From positions 1 to 23,522 of the forward strand of contig CAXKVR010000738.1 in NCBI GenBank assembly GCA_964058845.1: a DNA stretch of 23,522 bases. Direction: 5' to 3'. The notes below the pieces were generated by a model. It worked only from the letters and a program-made list of their open reading frames with translations. It ran no database searches and had not been told where the DNA came from. Position numbers and translations under genes: made by a program. How positions within the stretch are numbered: position 1 is the stretch's first letter; the number at the start of each line of letters is the position of its first letter. This document shows, in pieces, positions 9,384 to 19,030 of this stretch. Source of the stretch: Carex sylvatica. Lineage: Eukaryota > Streptophyta > Magnoliopsida > Poales > Cyperaceae.

Positions 9384-9712
9384 TAGAGTGGGAGAAATGG
9401 CACGTCGGAGCTGGTTCCATCACGGAACGGTACAGCTCCGGCACAGTACAGCTCTGACACGGTACAGCACAGCACGGATGTCAGATACGTGCCGTGCCTC
9501 GCGTGTCCTGTGCTGTGATCATTTGCGTGCCGTAATTAATTGTTAGCAAAGAAGACACGACACAGAAATTACCTTCGTCACGGCACGGAACGGGAGAAGG
9601 TAGGAGACTAGGAGCACCGATTTGGTCACGGCACGCGAGTCACGGCGTGACTCGTTTGCCGTGACCACTCCTCATAATTTTGGTCACAGCACGGCACATT
9701 TTTTCCACACTA
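9384..9712. mobile_element. Non-autonomous hAT-like element (329 bp) in gag
   Basis: An 8-bp duplication flanks a 329-bp GC-rich insert. Its ends are imperfect inverted repeats: TAGAGTGGGAGAAATG on the left, and TAGTGTGGAAAAAATG as the complement of the right end, 13 of 16 matching. The interior is crowded with CACGGCACG-type subterminal motifs on both strands, a feature of Ac-like hAT elements that bind their transposase at such repeats. No transposase is encoded. The reading frames through it are chance. A longer relative lies at 11291-11975. Confidence 0.8.
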
Positions 9713-10618
9713 GTTCCGACTCCCCTCTGTCTCCTCCAACAAAATTTTAATTTCTCCAGTGCTTTGGTTTCAAATGAGGATGAAGGAACCAACAATTCAC
9801 ATGGGTATGACCTTCCTTTTTACACTCCATACACCTCTTGATTTAGTGAATTTGAGATCTAAGATTTTGGCCAAATTTGGGAAAATTTGATTTTTTTTTT
9901 TTTTCGCTGCGGCAAAGCCATGGGTCTCGTGTCCTTCTTCGATTGTGAGTTGTGGATCGTCCATTGCCTCTCTCCGGCTCTTTTCTTGTAGAATCATATT
10001 TTTAATTTGGGAGTAAGAGGGAAGAGGTATGGTGTTCATAATCTGAGCCCTTACGGCCTCATAGCTCGGGTTTAATCCCGCAAGGTACTAAAAAATATCA
10101 TCTTCTTCTTCTCATTTTTTTATTATTGCCAAGTCGGCGGTTGCTGGCCAGTACAACCGGAGTTCGTCTTTTTTTTTCTTTTGAAGAGTACCAAGGTACT
10201 CTACGTGTTTTCTTGAGCCTTGTTTTTCTTGTTGAATTTCTAGTATGAGCTGGTATATACGAGAATAGTTGTTTTCTTATCCGTACATATCTTTCACGGC
10301 TTGTCATAGCTCAAAAGCCGTGTCGGGAAGGAGGAATAACTCTGCAATGGACAGCTCCATAGAATTCGTGAGCCATATTATAATTTTGTCGTTTTGAGTC
10401 CTCCATTTTTTCATTGCTTTTTTCTCCACTTCGGTCAGCGAAAGCGGATTTGCAATTTCAGGCACTTTGTTGTCTCCTGTGATGTATTTACGCATCTCTC
10501 GATAGCTGAGCACTCTTGCTACAGTCTTTGCCCATGTAAGGTAATTTTTACCGTTAAGCAATGCATTTGTGAGCTTGGAGGAATTGTTGGTAGCCTGGTG
10601 TTGCCCTTCTTGAGCCAT
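9713..10618 (-). pseudogene. Copia gag remnant with CCHC zinc knuckle
   Basis: Minus strand, starting at an ATG at 10618, about 57 bases after the primer site. The N-terminal part contains LLNGKNYLTWAKTVARVL and KKWRTQNDKIIIWLTNSM, the UBN2-type gag fold of plant copia. The middle (LPSYSQIKNMILQEKSRREA near 9970-10030) is the end of that domain. A zinc knuckle CMECKKEGHTHVNC (CX2CX4HX4C) lies at 9792-9833. Gag forms the particle and packages element RNA. Frameshifts near 10300, 10090 and 9840 split it, a stop follows the knuckle, and the hAT-like insertion cuts off its tail. Confidence 0.9.
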
Positions 10619-10674
10619 TTGCCTTTTGCTGATTTTATTATTGTTTTATGAATTTTGTAGTCAGAGATCTTAGA

Positions 10675-10686
10675 GCTCTGATACCA
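10675..10686 (-). other. Primer binding site for initiator-Met tRNA
   Basis: The minus strand reads TGGTATCAGAGC directly after the 5' LTR, the standard complement of the 3' end of plant initiator methionine tRNA used to prime minus-strand DNA synthesis. It fixes the element's orientation and the inner edge of the LTR. Confidence 0.95.
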
Positions 10687-11087
10687 TGTTATTTTTTGAG
10701 AGATGAAAGCTGAGGAGACAGTATGTTTTTTGTATTGAAAAAGTTGTTTATTTTTTTGTTACACATTGCCTATATATATTTTACAGGGTCAATATGACCG
10801 TTGGAGACTTCTCCATTTTTCGCTACAGTAATTGTCTAAACTATTATGTATATTTTACATATAAATTCTTAACTTATAATAAATTATTGAGTGAGGCTAT
10901 GGTACTTGGCCAAGCACACAGTTTTGTTGTGCTTTGATATATGAGACGTTGGATTCGTATCAAGATTCGTGCCAGATGATATTAGATGTGAATCCAACGT
11001 CTCATATATCAAAGCACAGCAAAACTGTGTGCTTGGCCAAGTACCATAGCCTCACTCTAAATTATTTCTAAGATCATTTATTCAACA
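10687..11087 (-). repeat. 5' LTR of the copia element, split by a hairpin element
   Basis: 401 bp in total. Removing the 169-bp insert and one 9-bp duplication leaves 223 bp, exactly the length of the left LTR, and the two align without gaps. The insert lies near the upstream end of the LTR in element orientation, in U3. Confidence 0.93.
10889..11057. mobile_element. 169-bp near-perfect hairpin element (Mutator-type MITE)
   Basis: Both ends read GAGTGAGGCTATGGTACTTG inward. The 68-bp arms differ at one position (TTGTTGT against TTGCTGT), and a loop of about 33 bp separates them. TAAATTATT at 10880-10888 and 11058-11066 is a 9-bp target duplication. A 9-bp duplication with G at the terminus points to the Mutator superfamily. 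The element has no relation in sequence to the larger MULE at 18639 onward. It encodes nothing. Confidence 0.88.
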
Positions 11088-11092
11088 TATTT
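11088..11092. repeat. Target-site duplication of the copia element, right copy
   Basis: TATTT directly follows the right LTR and matches 4131-4135. Confidence 0.9.
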
Positions 11093-11290
11093 GTATCACA
11101 TTTAAAAGTACTCTTTTAAATGCTAATTAATCAGAATACTTTGTCATGCTAATTAACTCTGCTTTTCTTTTATCTTTCTTAATTGCTGCTTCAATTATAA
11201 GGATCATATGTAAATCATGGTTAGAAAATGGGGTGAAAATTTTAGCAGCACATCTTTTATTCCGTGCAGCACAGCGTAATACTGATAAAG
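11093..11290. other. Intergenic spacer, no gene seen
   Basis: AT-rich DNA between the copia element and the decayed hAT-like element. Nothing recognised. Confidence 0.45.
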
Positions 11291-11975
11291 TAGAAAAAAA
11301 TGATATGTCAGAGCTGAATCTGTGACGGAACGGTATGATATGCACGTCGGTTACGTATAGTGACTCACGTGTTCCGTGCCGTAATCAATTGTTGACAATA
11401 AATTAAGACGTACATGGCACAAAAATCATCTTAATCACAACACAGTACAGAAACAAAACGTTTATTCAGGATACGTTTATTTTTCCTAAAATCAATTCTG
11501 TTTTTTTTCTCTTAGCCTGGTGGAGAGTTTGTATCTTCTGTTCTTTCTCTATCTGCTTGATCTATTGGTATATTTAGTTCTGGATCTATTGCTTTCTCTT
11601 CTGCTCTTTGTCTTTGATCTTTCTTTTCACTTGATTTCTTTGTCTGTCGAACTCGCTCGCATGCGGATCAATTTCAATATTTTGAAGAATCGTTCCACAT
11701 TTTTATTGATTTTTTTTTTTGTAATTTTTCAATAAAAAAATTTAAATTATGAAAAATAATAATCAAATGTGATTAAACATGACTGGTCACGACACGTTTA
11801 GGCACAACACTACATGACTCAATTGGTGTGATCATTCGCATACCGTGATCATTTCTCGATATTTTAGTCACGATAGTTCTTAAAAATTTAACTTAATTAC
11901 AATACAACACATTACAAATTAAAATTATACATAATTAAAATCATAACATATTAGTCACAATACGGTACATCACTG
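11291..11975. mobile_element. Decayed, longer relative of the 9384-9712 hAT-like element
   Basis: The left part aligns with the element in gag: a terminal TAGA-plus-A-run, then GTCRGAGCTG, GACGGAACGGTA, and GTGCCGTAATYAATTGTT in the same order. The right end, CATCACTG preceded by CACAATACGGTA, matches the other terminus (CACAGCACGGCA). Between them lie more GGTCACGACACG-type motifs and a pyrimidine-rich stretch of about 250 bp (11480-11735) absent from the short copy. I found no target duplication, so the ends are approximate. The 71-codon open frame at 11520-11735 shows no known domain. Confidence 0.6.
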
Positions 11976-12369
11976 GTTAATTGTACAAAAATGGAAGCAA
12001 ATCAGATATATTCTACTTGAGAGCATTTCAGATAGTTTCGAAGGTTGCCATATCGGATTCAATTCAATCAATAAATATTTGACTTGTTGAACTTCCAATT
12101 AAGTAGTTGATCTATTTGGTTCACAAAATTGACAACTATATGATGTTGATACTCCTTTGGAGCATTATTTCAACACGTATTCTGTTTCCAATCTCCTTCT
12201 AATATCATGGATTTTATTAGAGATGTAAACGGTCCTGTAGTTAATTATAATCATTATAGTCGAGTTTTGCAAATTGTATAAATTTCAAGTGAAAACCATC
12301 ACATTTGAATTTATTTTAGACGGTTGTGAAGATTTTATTAATTTAAAAGAAAAGGGAAATGTTTTGGCT
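11976..12369. other. Intergenic DNA, no gene seen
   Basis: No coding motif, RNA gene or repeat structure recognised. Confidence 0.45.
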
Positions 12370-13325
12370 CTCTGAGCCATCATATTCGAACACGTCCCAC
12401 AACTAGTTTAACAGAAAAAAAAACCTTACAAAATTGTCTAATTTTTATTTTCAGCGTTCATATTCAATTTTTAAAATTCTGTTTATAACTGTTTACAATA
12501 CTACTCGTAAGCATTTAAACATCTATAACTACAACTATTTAAATGCTTATAATTTTAACTCAGAACCACTTTTATTTTCAAGCCAAAAAAGAGAAGAAAA
12601 AAAAAAGTCTCACCCACTTTTTATTTATTTTGTTTTCTCTAAATCATTCTCGTCCCTTTTTCCGACGACCTGTGATGAATTTTACAAATCTAAAAATACG
12701 AAAATTTTATGCTCAATTTTCTCTTTCAAATAAGATTCATGAAGAAATACTTTTGAGTTATTTTCAAGTCATTTTTTTTTTCTGAAAGTAAATCCCATAA
12801 GCACTTTAAATTTTCAAGATTTTAAATCTCAGCCTACAACTATTTAAACTTATGATGTCTATCATTTAAACTACTTCGTTCAAGCATGTAAACCTCCGAT
12901 GTCGATTATATAGTATCACACATTTAAATTTCTATTTATAATCGTTTAAAATAGTTGTGTCAAGCATTTAAAGTTGTTGTGTCAAATATTTTTTAAATAG
13001 TTTCCATGTCAGGTTTAAAAAGTGGTATACTGAGATTTAAAAATTTGAAAAAAAAAACTCAAAAATATTTTTTCATGGATCTCATTTAAAAGAGAAAATC
13101 GACTAGAAAACGTTTGTATTTTTAGATTCACAAAATTTATCAAGGATTGTCAGGAAAGAGAACGAGAATGGTCAGGCGAAAAAAAGAGTGGGTGAAAGAA
13201 ATCTTACGAGTAGCATTGTAAAAGATTATAAACAGAATTTTAAAACTTTGAATATGATTGTTAAAAATGGATGTTAGATATTTAAATACTTGAGAGGTGT
13301 GCTCGGAAATTTATTTAGAGAGCAA
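12370..13325. mobile_element. Foldback element with long inverted arms
   Basis: The left part (about 12370-12830) and the complement of the right part (about 13010-13325) align over several hundred bases. Shared blocks include AAAATTCTGTTTATAA, ACTCGTAAG, CACCCACT, CATTCTCGT, AATCTAAAAATACRAA and TTTAAATCTCAG, all in the same order. The left arm carries an extra segment with its own small hairpin, AAGCATTTAAA pairing with TTTAAATGCTT (12509-12548). The 150-bp centre repeats CATTTAAA motifs. Reading frames in the left arm are not genes. Terminal bases and target duplication are not resolved; long arms suggest a Mutator-like or Foldback type. Confidence 0.6.
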
Positions 13326-15990
13326 TTATCATGCTCCTATATATATCTACATTCTTACATTTAATAAATTAGAGGTTACATGTTCAAAATCAAGATGTAA
13401 TTCTTTATAAATAGTAAATAGTTCAGTGATTTGATCTTTAAAGTCTCCGATTTTTACTTAAGAAAAACATTTAATAAATTGAATGATTTTACTACATTTG
13501 TCAGAAAATTGAATGATTTTACGACATTCCTTATATATAGTGTAAACCATGAAAAAAAGAAAAAGAAAATAACGAATCTATAATGACCGATGCTATTGAT
13601 AGGCCAGTCAAGAATGAATGCCCTGTTAGTGCGTCAATACATAGTTTAACAAAAAGTAGCACAAAATAGAGAAAAACAGAGGTCAAGTTAGCATTCATTC
13701 TTCAATGCCAAGCATTTAAAGGTAATTGGCTGATAAGCTGATTGGCAGTTAATTAACTAGCTAAAAGGCAAACATATAATTAAAAAGCAAGCCTCCATCA
13801 CCTGCACTTTAATTAACCTCACATTAATTTCTTCTCTTACAAGATACACAGGCAAATTAATCATGAATGGGGACGAAAGGCTAATACCTTTAGACTTAAT
13901 TTGCAACCTTTTTCATTTGATATTTCGATTGCGTGGTCAAGTAACACCTTGTTCTAGTAGAGGTATGCACCCAAATCCAACAACCCCAACAGAAACAGAG
14001 ACCTTCTAACCCTTGTTTGCAAAAGGATTGGTTCGTTTTCCTTTGACAATTTGACCTCTGCGTGCTTTTACTTTTCAAAACCACTCACACTTCAGGGTTG
14101 AATTTAGTGTCTAGAAGGTAATTGGGAAATTATATATATATGCACGCCTTTTTAACAGGTTATATATATATGGTCGTCTCCACTGGTAAACCTATAATTT
14201 ATCTAACGGTTTGGATGAGTTGACCATGTCGTGCTACTCATTTTTAATGCTAATTATATTCAATCTAGACCGTTCGATCAAAATTAGAGAGTCCAGTTAT
14301 TTTTCATATCATCCAAAAGTTACATAAGGGACCTTGAACTTCAACTTAATTTTCAATTGCACATTTCGATTCGCACAAGACCTCTCTATAATATGATTTT
14401 TTAGAATATCTCATGATTTGTCCAGATTTTCTATAAAAATTAATGTATGAAAATATTTGATATTCAATAAATTACATTAAACTTTTTTCCCACTGAATAG
14501 GGTAAAGATTTGTAGTACCTCTCTCTTTTCAATTCTACAATTTATACATAGTTCATTACTAAACACAAATTTAGTTGACACTTGCTGCTAATTTACCGCA
14601 CGCTCATTGGTGGATAAGCAAGCTTGATAAGAGCCTGATCTCACAAGCAAAAGTATTTACTTAATTTTAACTCTATAATTTAAACAATCATGGAACTAAA
14701 GTTAAGATAAAAATCCAAACTTCATAAATATGATCTACATAGCATATTGTCCTGATAAAAATGATGACATATATACAGTGAATGTCTTAATATTCATTGA
14801 ATATTTTGAAGCTTTTTGACAGTATGAATTTAGCGATCTTTTATGTGTTTATCTAACGATATTAAAATTACTTGACATTAGATGTTTATGATAGACCCAT
14901 ACATTATTTTTTGTTTTTTTTTTTAAACTCTATAAAATTTAATTGTTGAGATTATTTAATAATGTTTTCTATTATTGGCGTAAAATTACACCCGGCATCT
15001 ATAGAGTCTATATTTTAGGTTATTTGGAATACACACAATTATATTGGTTTTCCAAGAACTATTAAAAAAAAATATGTTAATTTTCACAACCACATGTTCT
15101 TGGTGTTGCACCAAAACTCCATAAACTCTCTTTAATTTGAATTTATCTATGTTTTAAAGTTAAAATATAAACATCGTATGCAAATTGATGATATTGGTTA
15201 ATTTTTCATGAAAGATACATCCACATAAAGGTTTATCATTTTTAAAGTTCAATTTATACTAAATTAATAGGCAAAAAAGTAAATTCATTAAAATTAATAT
15301 ATTGCATGCAATTAGATTCATTCAATTCGGACTATTGACATTATTCAAAATGAAATCAAAACCTTTTAGAAATTTTATAATAACGTATATATATATCTAT
15401 GAGAAAAAAAGATCGAAATCGATGTTTGAATTTTAAAATTTGAAATCTAAATTTTGTTAGTTTCCTCATATGTTCTCATGTGAAAGAGCTCGCAAGTCCT
15501 TAAATATAATTGGATTTCTTACTAGCTAGCTAGCTGGACAGGAAACAAATTTCCATCTACATCCCAACAAAAAAAGTGTTAATGCTAATCAATTATGAGC
15601 AGCATTGATTATACTTAATTGTTGACAAATTCCATGCAGCAGTTATGTAAACCTCCGTGCATATATATATATAGACAACGGAAAAAAAAAAGGTTTGGTT
15701 AATTAAAAGTGCATTTGTCAAAATCAATAATCATTAATTAGTTGATCAAGACTTGTCAAAGGAAATCAAATCAGAGACGCGCCTATACTACTAAAGGACA
15801 AGTGGGTGCACCAACTTATAACTATGAAGTTGAACAATGAAGGACTGATCAGGATCGGTCTCTCTAGCCACACCGCTTTTGAAAACAAATTATTTAAAAT
15901 CTTTATTCTTGAAATATATACAAATTATCAAAACAACCTAATCTACCCACAAATAAACAATCATGCATCTTGATATCCCACATGGAATAT
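13326..15990. other. Long intergenic and upstream region, no gene seen
   Basis: AT-rich DNA with no coding frame that I can support. It contains a possible small foldback at about 14180-14290, where ATCTAACGGTTTGGAT pairs imperfectly with the complement of ATCTAGACCGTTCGAT. It also has short TA runs near 14132, 14162 and 15658, and the self-complementary run CTAGCTAGCTAGCT near 15523. The last few hundred bases are presumably the laccase promoter. A pair of C-rich stretches at 15934-15950 (ACCTAATC, CTACCCAC) loosely resembles MYB-bound AC elements of lignin genes; this is weak. Confidence 0.45.
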
Positions 15991-15994
15991 AATC

Positions 15995-16004
15995 TATATA
16001 AATA
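15995..16004 (+). promoter_or_regulatory. TATA box of the laccase gene
   Basis: TATATAAATA lies 106 bp upstream of the laccase start codon. A start of transcription about 30 bp downstream, in the pyrimidine-rich CCCCTCCGTTTCATT stretch, would give a 5' leader of about 80 bases, normal for a plant gene. Confidence 0.65.
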
Positions 16005-16109
16005 CCTGCCCCCTCCGTTTCATTTGTACTACAACTTGCTTTAGTTTGGCACACCTCTATCTAGCTACATTTCCATATATACAATAGTTGTAAACTAAGC
16101 ACCTCAAAC

Positions 16110-18426
16110 ATGGCAACTTGGCTCATTTCTCTCTTGTTAGGGTTATTTTTTCTCTTCTCATCATACACACATGCAGAAGTGCATTACCACGACTTTGTTG
16201 TACGTATTATTTTTGTTGCTTAATTATTTACATCATTTATAGTTAGGGGTATATATATACTACTCTATTTGGGTTCTTGTATTCAAATTTAAACTTGAAT
16301 TAATGCATTTTCCATGATCAGATTCAAGAAACACCAGTGAAGAGGCTGTGCAATACACACAACATTATTACAGTGAACGGGCAGTTCCCGGGACCTACCA
16401 TCGAGGTCAAAGAGGGAGACACTCTTGTTATCAATGTGGTTAACAAAGCTGAGTATAATGTTACAATTCATTGGTGAGCAATCTAATTATCATATTAATA
16501 TCTCCACAGATATTTAATTTGTCTATTTTACCAAGATGAAAAACAAAAATCTAGTCTCAAATTTCTTCTTCTTTTAATTAGATACTATTTTTTATGTGCA
16601 AGGCATGGGATAAGGCAGAAGAGAACAGCATGGGCAGATGGACCCGAGTTTGTGACGCAGTGCCCCGTCAAGCCGGGAGAAAGTTACAAGTACAGGTTTA
16701 CGATTGAGGGACAAGAAGGCACTCTGTGGTGGCATGCTCACAGCTCCTGGCTCAGAGCAACTGTCTACGGTGCACTTATCATATACCCTCGAGGCAACAA
16801 TTCATACCCCTTTGAGAAGCCTATCAGAGAAGTTCCTATCCTACTAGGTCTCTTTAAATTTTCTTCTCTCTCAATGTCAATTTTTTTCAGTTGGAATGGC
16901 ACTGCGGGTTGCTTACACGAATTAGCAACTAATAGTTTAATTATTTAATAGTGTATAAGCAATATTATAACTGTCTATCAATTTATGTAAGTTTAAATAT
17001 TTATGCAGGAGAATGGTGGAATGCGAATCCAATTGATGTGATTAATGAGGCACAACGCACCGGCGCTGCCCCAAATGTCTCCGATGCCTTGACCATCAAT
17101 GGCCAACCCGGCGATTTCTTCGACTGTTCCAGAGATGGTAAATTGCACTTTGATTAGTCCAGTTCATTTCATTCGTAATTAAATTAAAAGAAATTTTTTT
17201 TTGACAAGATGAACCTGACCAACACAGGTTTTTTATGCCATGATTCAGGCATGTCAGTAGAAAAATTAACCATACCAAATATATATTATTGTGCATATAT
17301 ATTGAATCCAGAAATAACCTATAAATAAAATTTATATGCAGACACAATAACCGTCCCCGTAAAGGCCGGCGAGACCACCTTGTTCCGGTTCATTAACTCA
17401 GCTCTCAACACTGAGATGTTTGTTACTATTGCCAACCACAAAATGACGGTTATTGGGGCCGATGCTCTCTACACGAAACCCTTTACCACATCTGTCATCT
17501 TGATTTCACCCGGCCAGACAACTGATGTACTGGTCAAAATGGACCAAGCGATCGCTTCCTACTATATTGCTGCTCGTGCTTATTCCAGTGCACAAGGCGT
17601 TGCCTTCGACAATACCACCACCACTGCCATTTTGGAATATGATTGCGGTTGCAGCACCAAACCCGGACCTGGTGGAATCTCACCAATTTTCCCCTATCTT
17701 CCAGCCTTTAATGACACTGCGACTGCCACCGCCTTCACGACCAGTCTTAGAAGCCCGGCAAAGGTTAAAATCCCAGAGCCGGTTGATGAAAATCTTTTCT
17801 TCACAGTTGGTCTTGGGTTAATAAACTGTCCGAAGAGCCAAAAGTGCGGCGGACCAAACAATACCCGTTTCGCTGCAAGCATGAACAATTTCTCCTTTGT
17901 GCTTCCATCACAAGTTTCCATTCTACAAGCGCACCGGTACGGCCTTGAAGGAGTTTTCACCACTGATTTCCCATCCAAGCCTCCGGTACAATTTGATTAC
18001 ACGGCTCAAAACATCAGCCAGGCATTATATCAACCCGTCAAGGGCACCAAGGTCTACCCGCTGAAATTTGGATCGGTTGTGCAGCTCGTGCTTCAAGGAA
18101 CTAACATCGTCACCGGTGAGAACCACCCAATTCACATCCATGGCTACGATTTCTACATACTAGCAGAAGGTTTTGGTAATTTTGATCCGAAGAAGGACAC
18201 ATCCAAGTTTAACCTAGTTGATCCGCCGCAAAGGAACACCGTTGGTGTGCCGGTTAACGGGTGGGCGGTAATACGGTTCGTGGCAGATAACCCGGGGGTT
18301 TGGTTAATGCATTGTCATTTGGATGTGCATATCACATGGGGACTTGCCATGGCTTTCTTGGTGGAGGATGGCGTCGGTGAATTGGAGTCGCTCGAGCCGG
18401 CACCGGTTGATTACCCTCTTTGTTAA
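16110..18426 (+). CDS. Laccase (multicopper oxidase, EC 1.10.3.2), five exons, 566 aa
   Basis: Exons 16110-16199, 16322-16473, 16603-16847, 17009-17137 and 17342-18426 join to 1701 bases in frame, with GT-AG introns throughout. Residues 1-22 form a signal peptide (hydrophobic [12 protein letters not shown], cleavage after THA), so the enzyme is secreted to the cell wall. Three cupredoxin domains follow. Copper motifs are HWHG (H80, H82), HAH (H125, H127), HPIHIH (H467, H470, H472) and HCHLDVH (H529, C530, H531, H535). The axial position of the T1 copper is L540. The enzyme oxidises phenols such as monolignols or flavonoids and reduces O2 to water. Several N-glycosylation sequons are present. 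The C-terminus (DYPLC) ends in Cys as in most plant laccases. Which laccase subgroup it belongs to I cannot fix. No defect is seen. Confidence 0.95.
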
Positions 18427-18638
18427 AACTTGTAATGTGATATTTTTATTTTTGTAATTTTTGTACTTTCGTTATTTTTTCGTTTTCGTTTTGGATATAT
18501 TTAGAAAGCACGCTATGTAGCTTTTGATTCTTACATGCCCTTCTACCATAGTTTGTACTTTTTGTGAGTAAAACATTTGTTGAGTAATTATTGGTTTTTG
18601 ATGGTCTATTTTTTTTTTTTGATGGTCTTGAGTAATTA
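18427..18638. other. Laccase 3' flank with a small local duplication
   Basis: T-rich 3' untranslated and flanking sequence. TTTTTGATGGTC and TTGAGTAATTA each occur twice within about 60 bp (18578-18637), the second TTGAGTAATTA directly bordering the MULE. GAGTAATTA could be its 9-bp target duplication, but the other end lies outside the window. Confidence 0.45.
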
Positions 18639-19030
18639 GGAAATTTTTTTTTATGCCACCTTAAAACTTGAAAAATATCAAATTATCACCTCAAAATTTA
18701 AAATTATCAAATTGCCACTCCAAAACCATTCAAATTGTGAAATTGCCTCATTTATATATTTAATATACATAATTTGATTAAATTTATTCTGAAAAGTGTT
18801 GTATAAAAAACGTATTTTCATATTTTCCAAATTACCCTTCATTTCATCAGAGAAAATTAGAAATGGAGAACTCCAGTCCCCTTCCTTGTCTTCCTCCCGT
18901 AATCCCTAGCACTCTCTATCTCTTCTATTTCTCCATTTCTCTAATATCTCTTCTGTTTCTCGCACTCTCTCTCTCTCACTCTCTAGTTACAGAAACCAAG
19001 CTAGCGCCTAGCGCGATCCGCTCACCCCAC
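18639..19030 (+). repeat. Left inverted terminal repeat of the MULE
   Basis: The inner 170 bp (about 18860-19030) match the complement of 23340-23519 at roughly 85-90% by eye, including GAAATGGAGAACTCCAGT, TAGCACTCTCTATC, CTCTAATATCTCTT and AAGCTAGCGCCTAGCGC. The outer part (18639-18860) is AT-rich. The CT-rich inner part followed by a splice donor near 19126 (CATCAG then GTAAAT) looks like promoter plus leader exon for the plus-strand gene. The open frame 18863-19129 is probably only this leader. Confidence 0.82.

Larger units (their letters stand above)
4136..11087 (-). mobile_element. Ty1/copia LTR retrotransposon, decayed, with three nested insertions
   Basis: Full-length element in minus orientation: 223-bp LTRs starting TG and ending CA, a TATTT target duplication on both sides, a tRNA-iMet primer site, and the copia gene order gag, protease, integrase, RT, RNase H from right to left. 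It measures 6952 bp. Removing the solo LTR, the hAT-like element and the hairpin element, each with one copy of its target duplication, leaves about 4814 bp, typical for copia. The two LTRs differ at about 16 of 223 aligned positions (counted by eye, roughly 7%), so this is an old copy. Stops and frameshifts break every gene, so it cannot encode a working set of proteins. The lineage within copia is not assigned. Confidence 0.95.

Noticed and set aside
9157..9546. Overlapping open frames on both strands in the GC-rich part of gag
   Set aside because: They cross the boundary of the hAT-like insertion, whose duplication and inverted ends are clear. Only the segment to 9383 is plausibly gag.
10098..10307. 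69-codon arginine-rich minus-strand frame between the two gag segments
   Set aside because: It is the shifted frame of decayed gag. Weak gag similarity is visible in the neighbouring frame, so it is part of the broken gag, not a separate gene.
12434..12785. Two overlapping plus-strand frames of 99 and 80 codons
   Set aside because: They lie in the left arm of the foldback element, show low-complexity K/F/S-rich sequence and no domain.
17694..17978. 94-codon minus-strand frame inside laccase exon 5, and a 98-codon plus frame at 17525-17821
   Set aside because: Both are shadows of the laccase coding frame.
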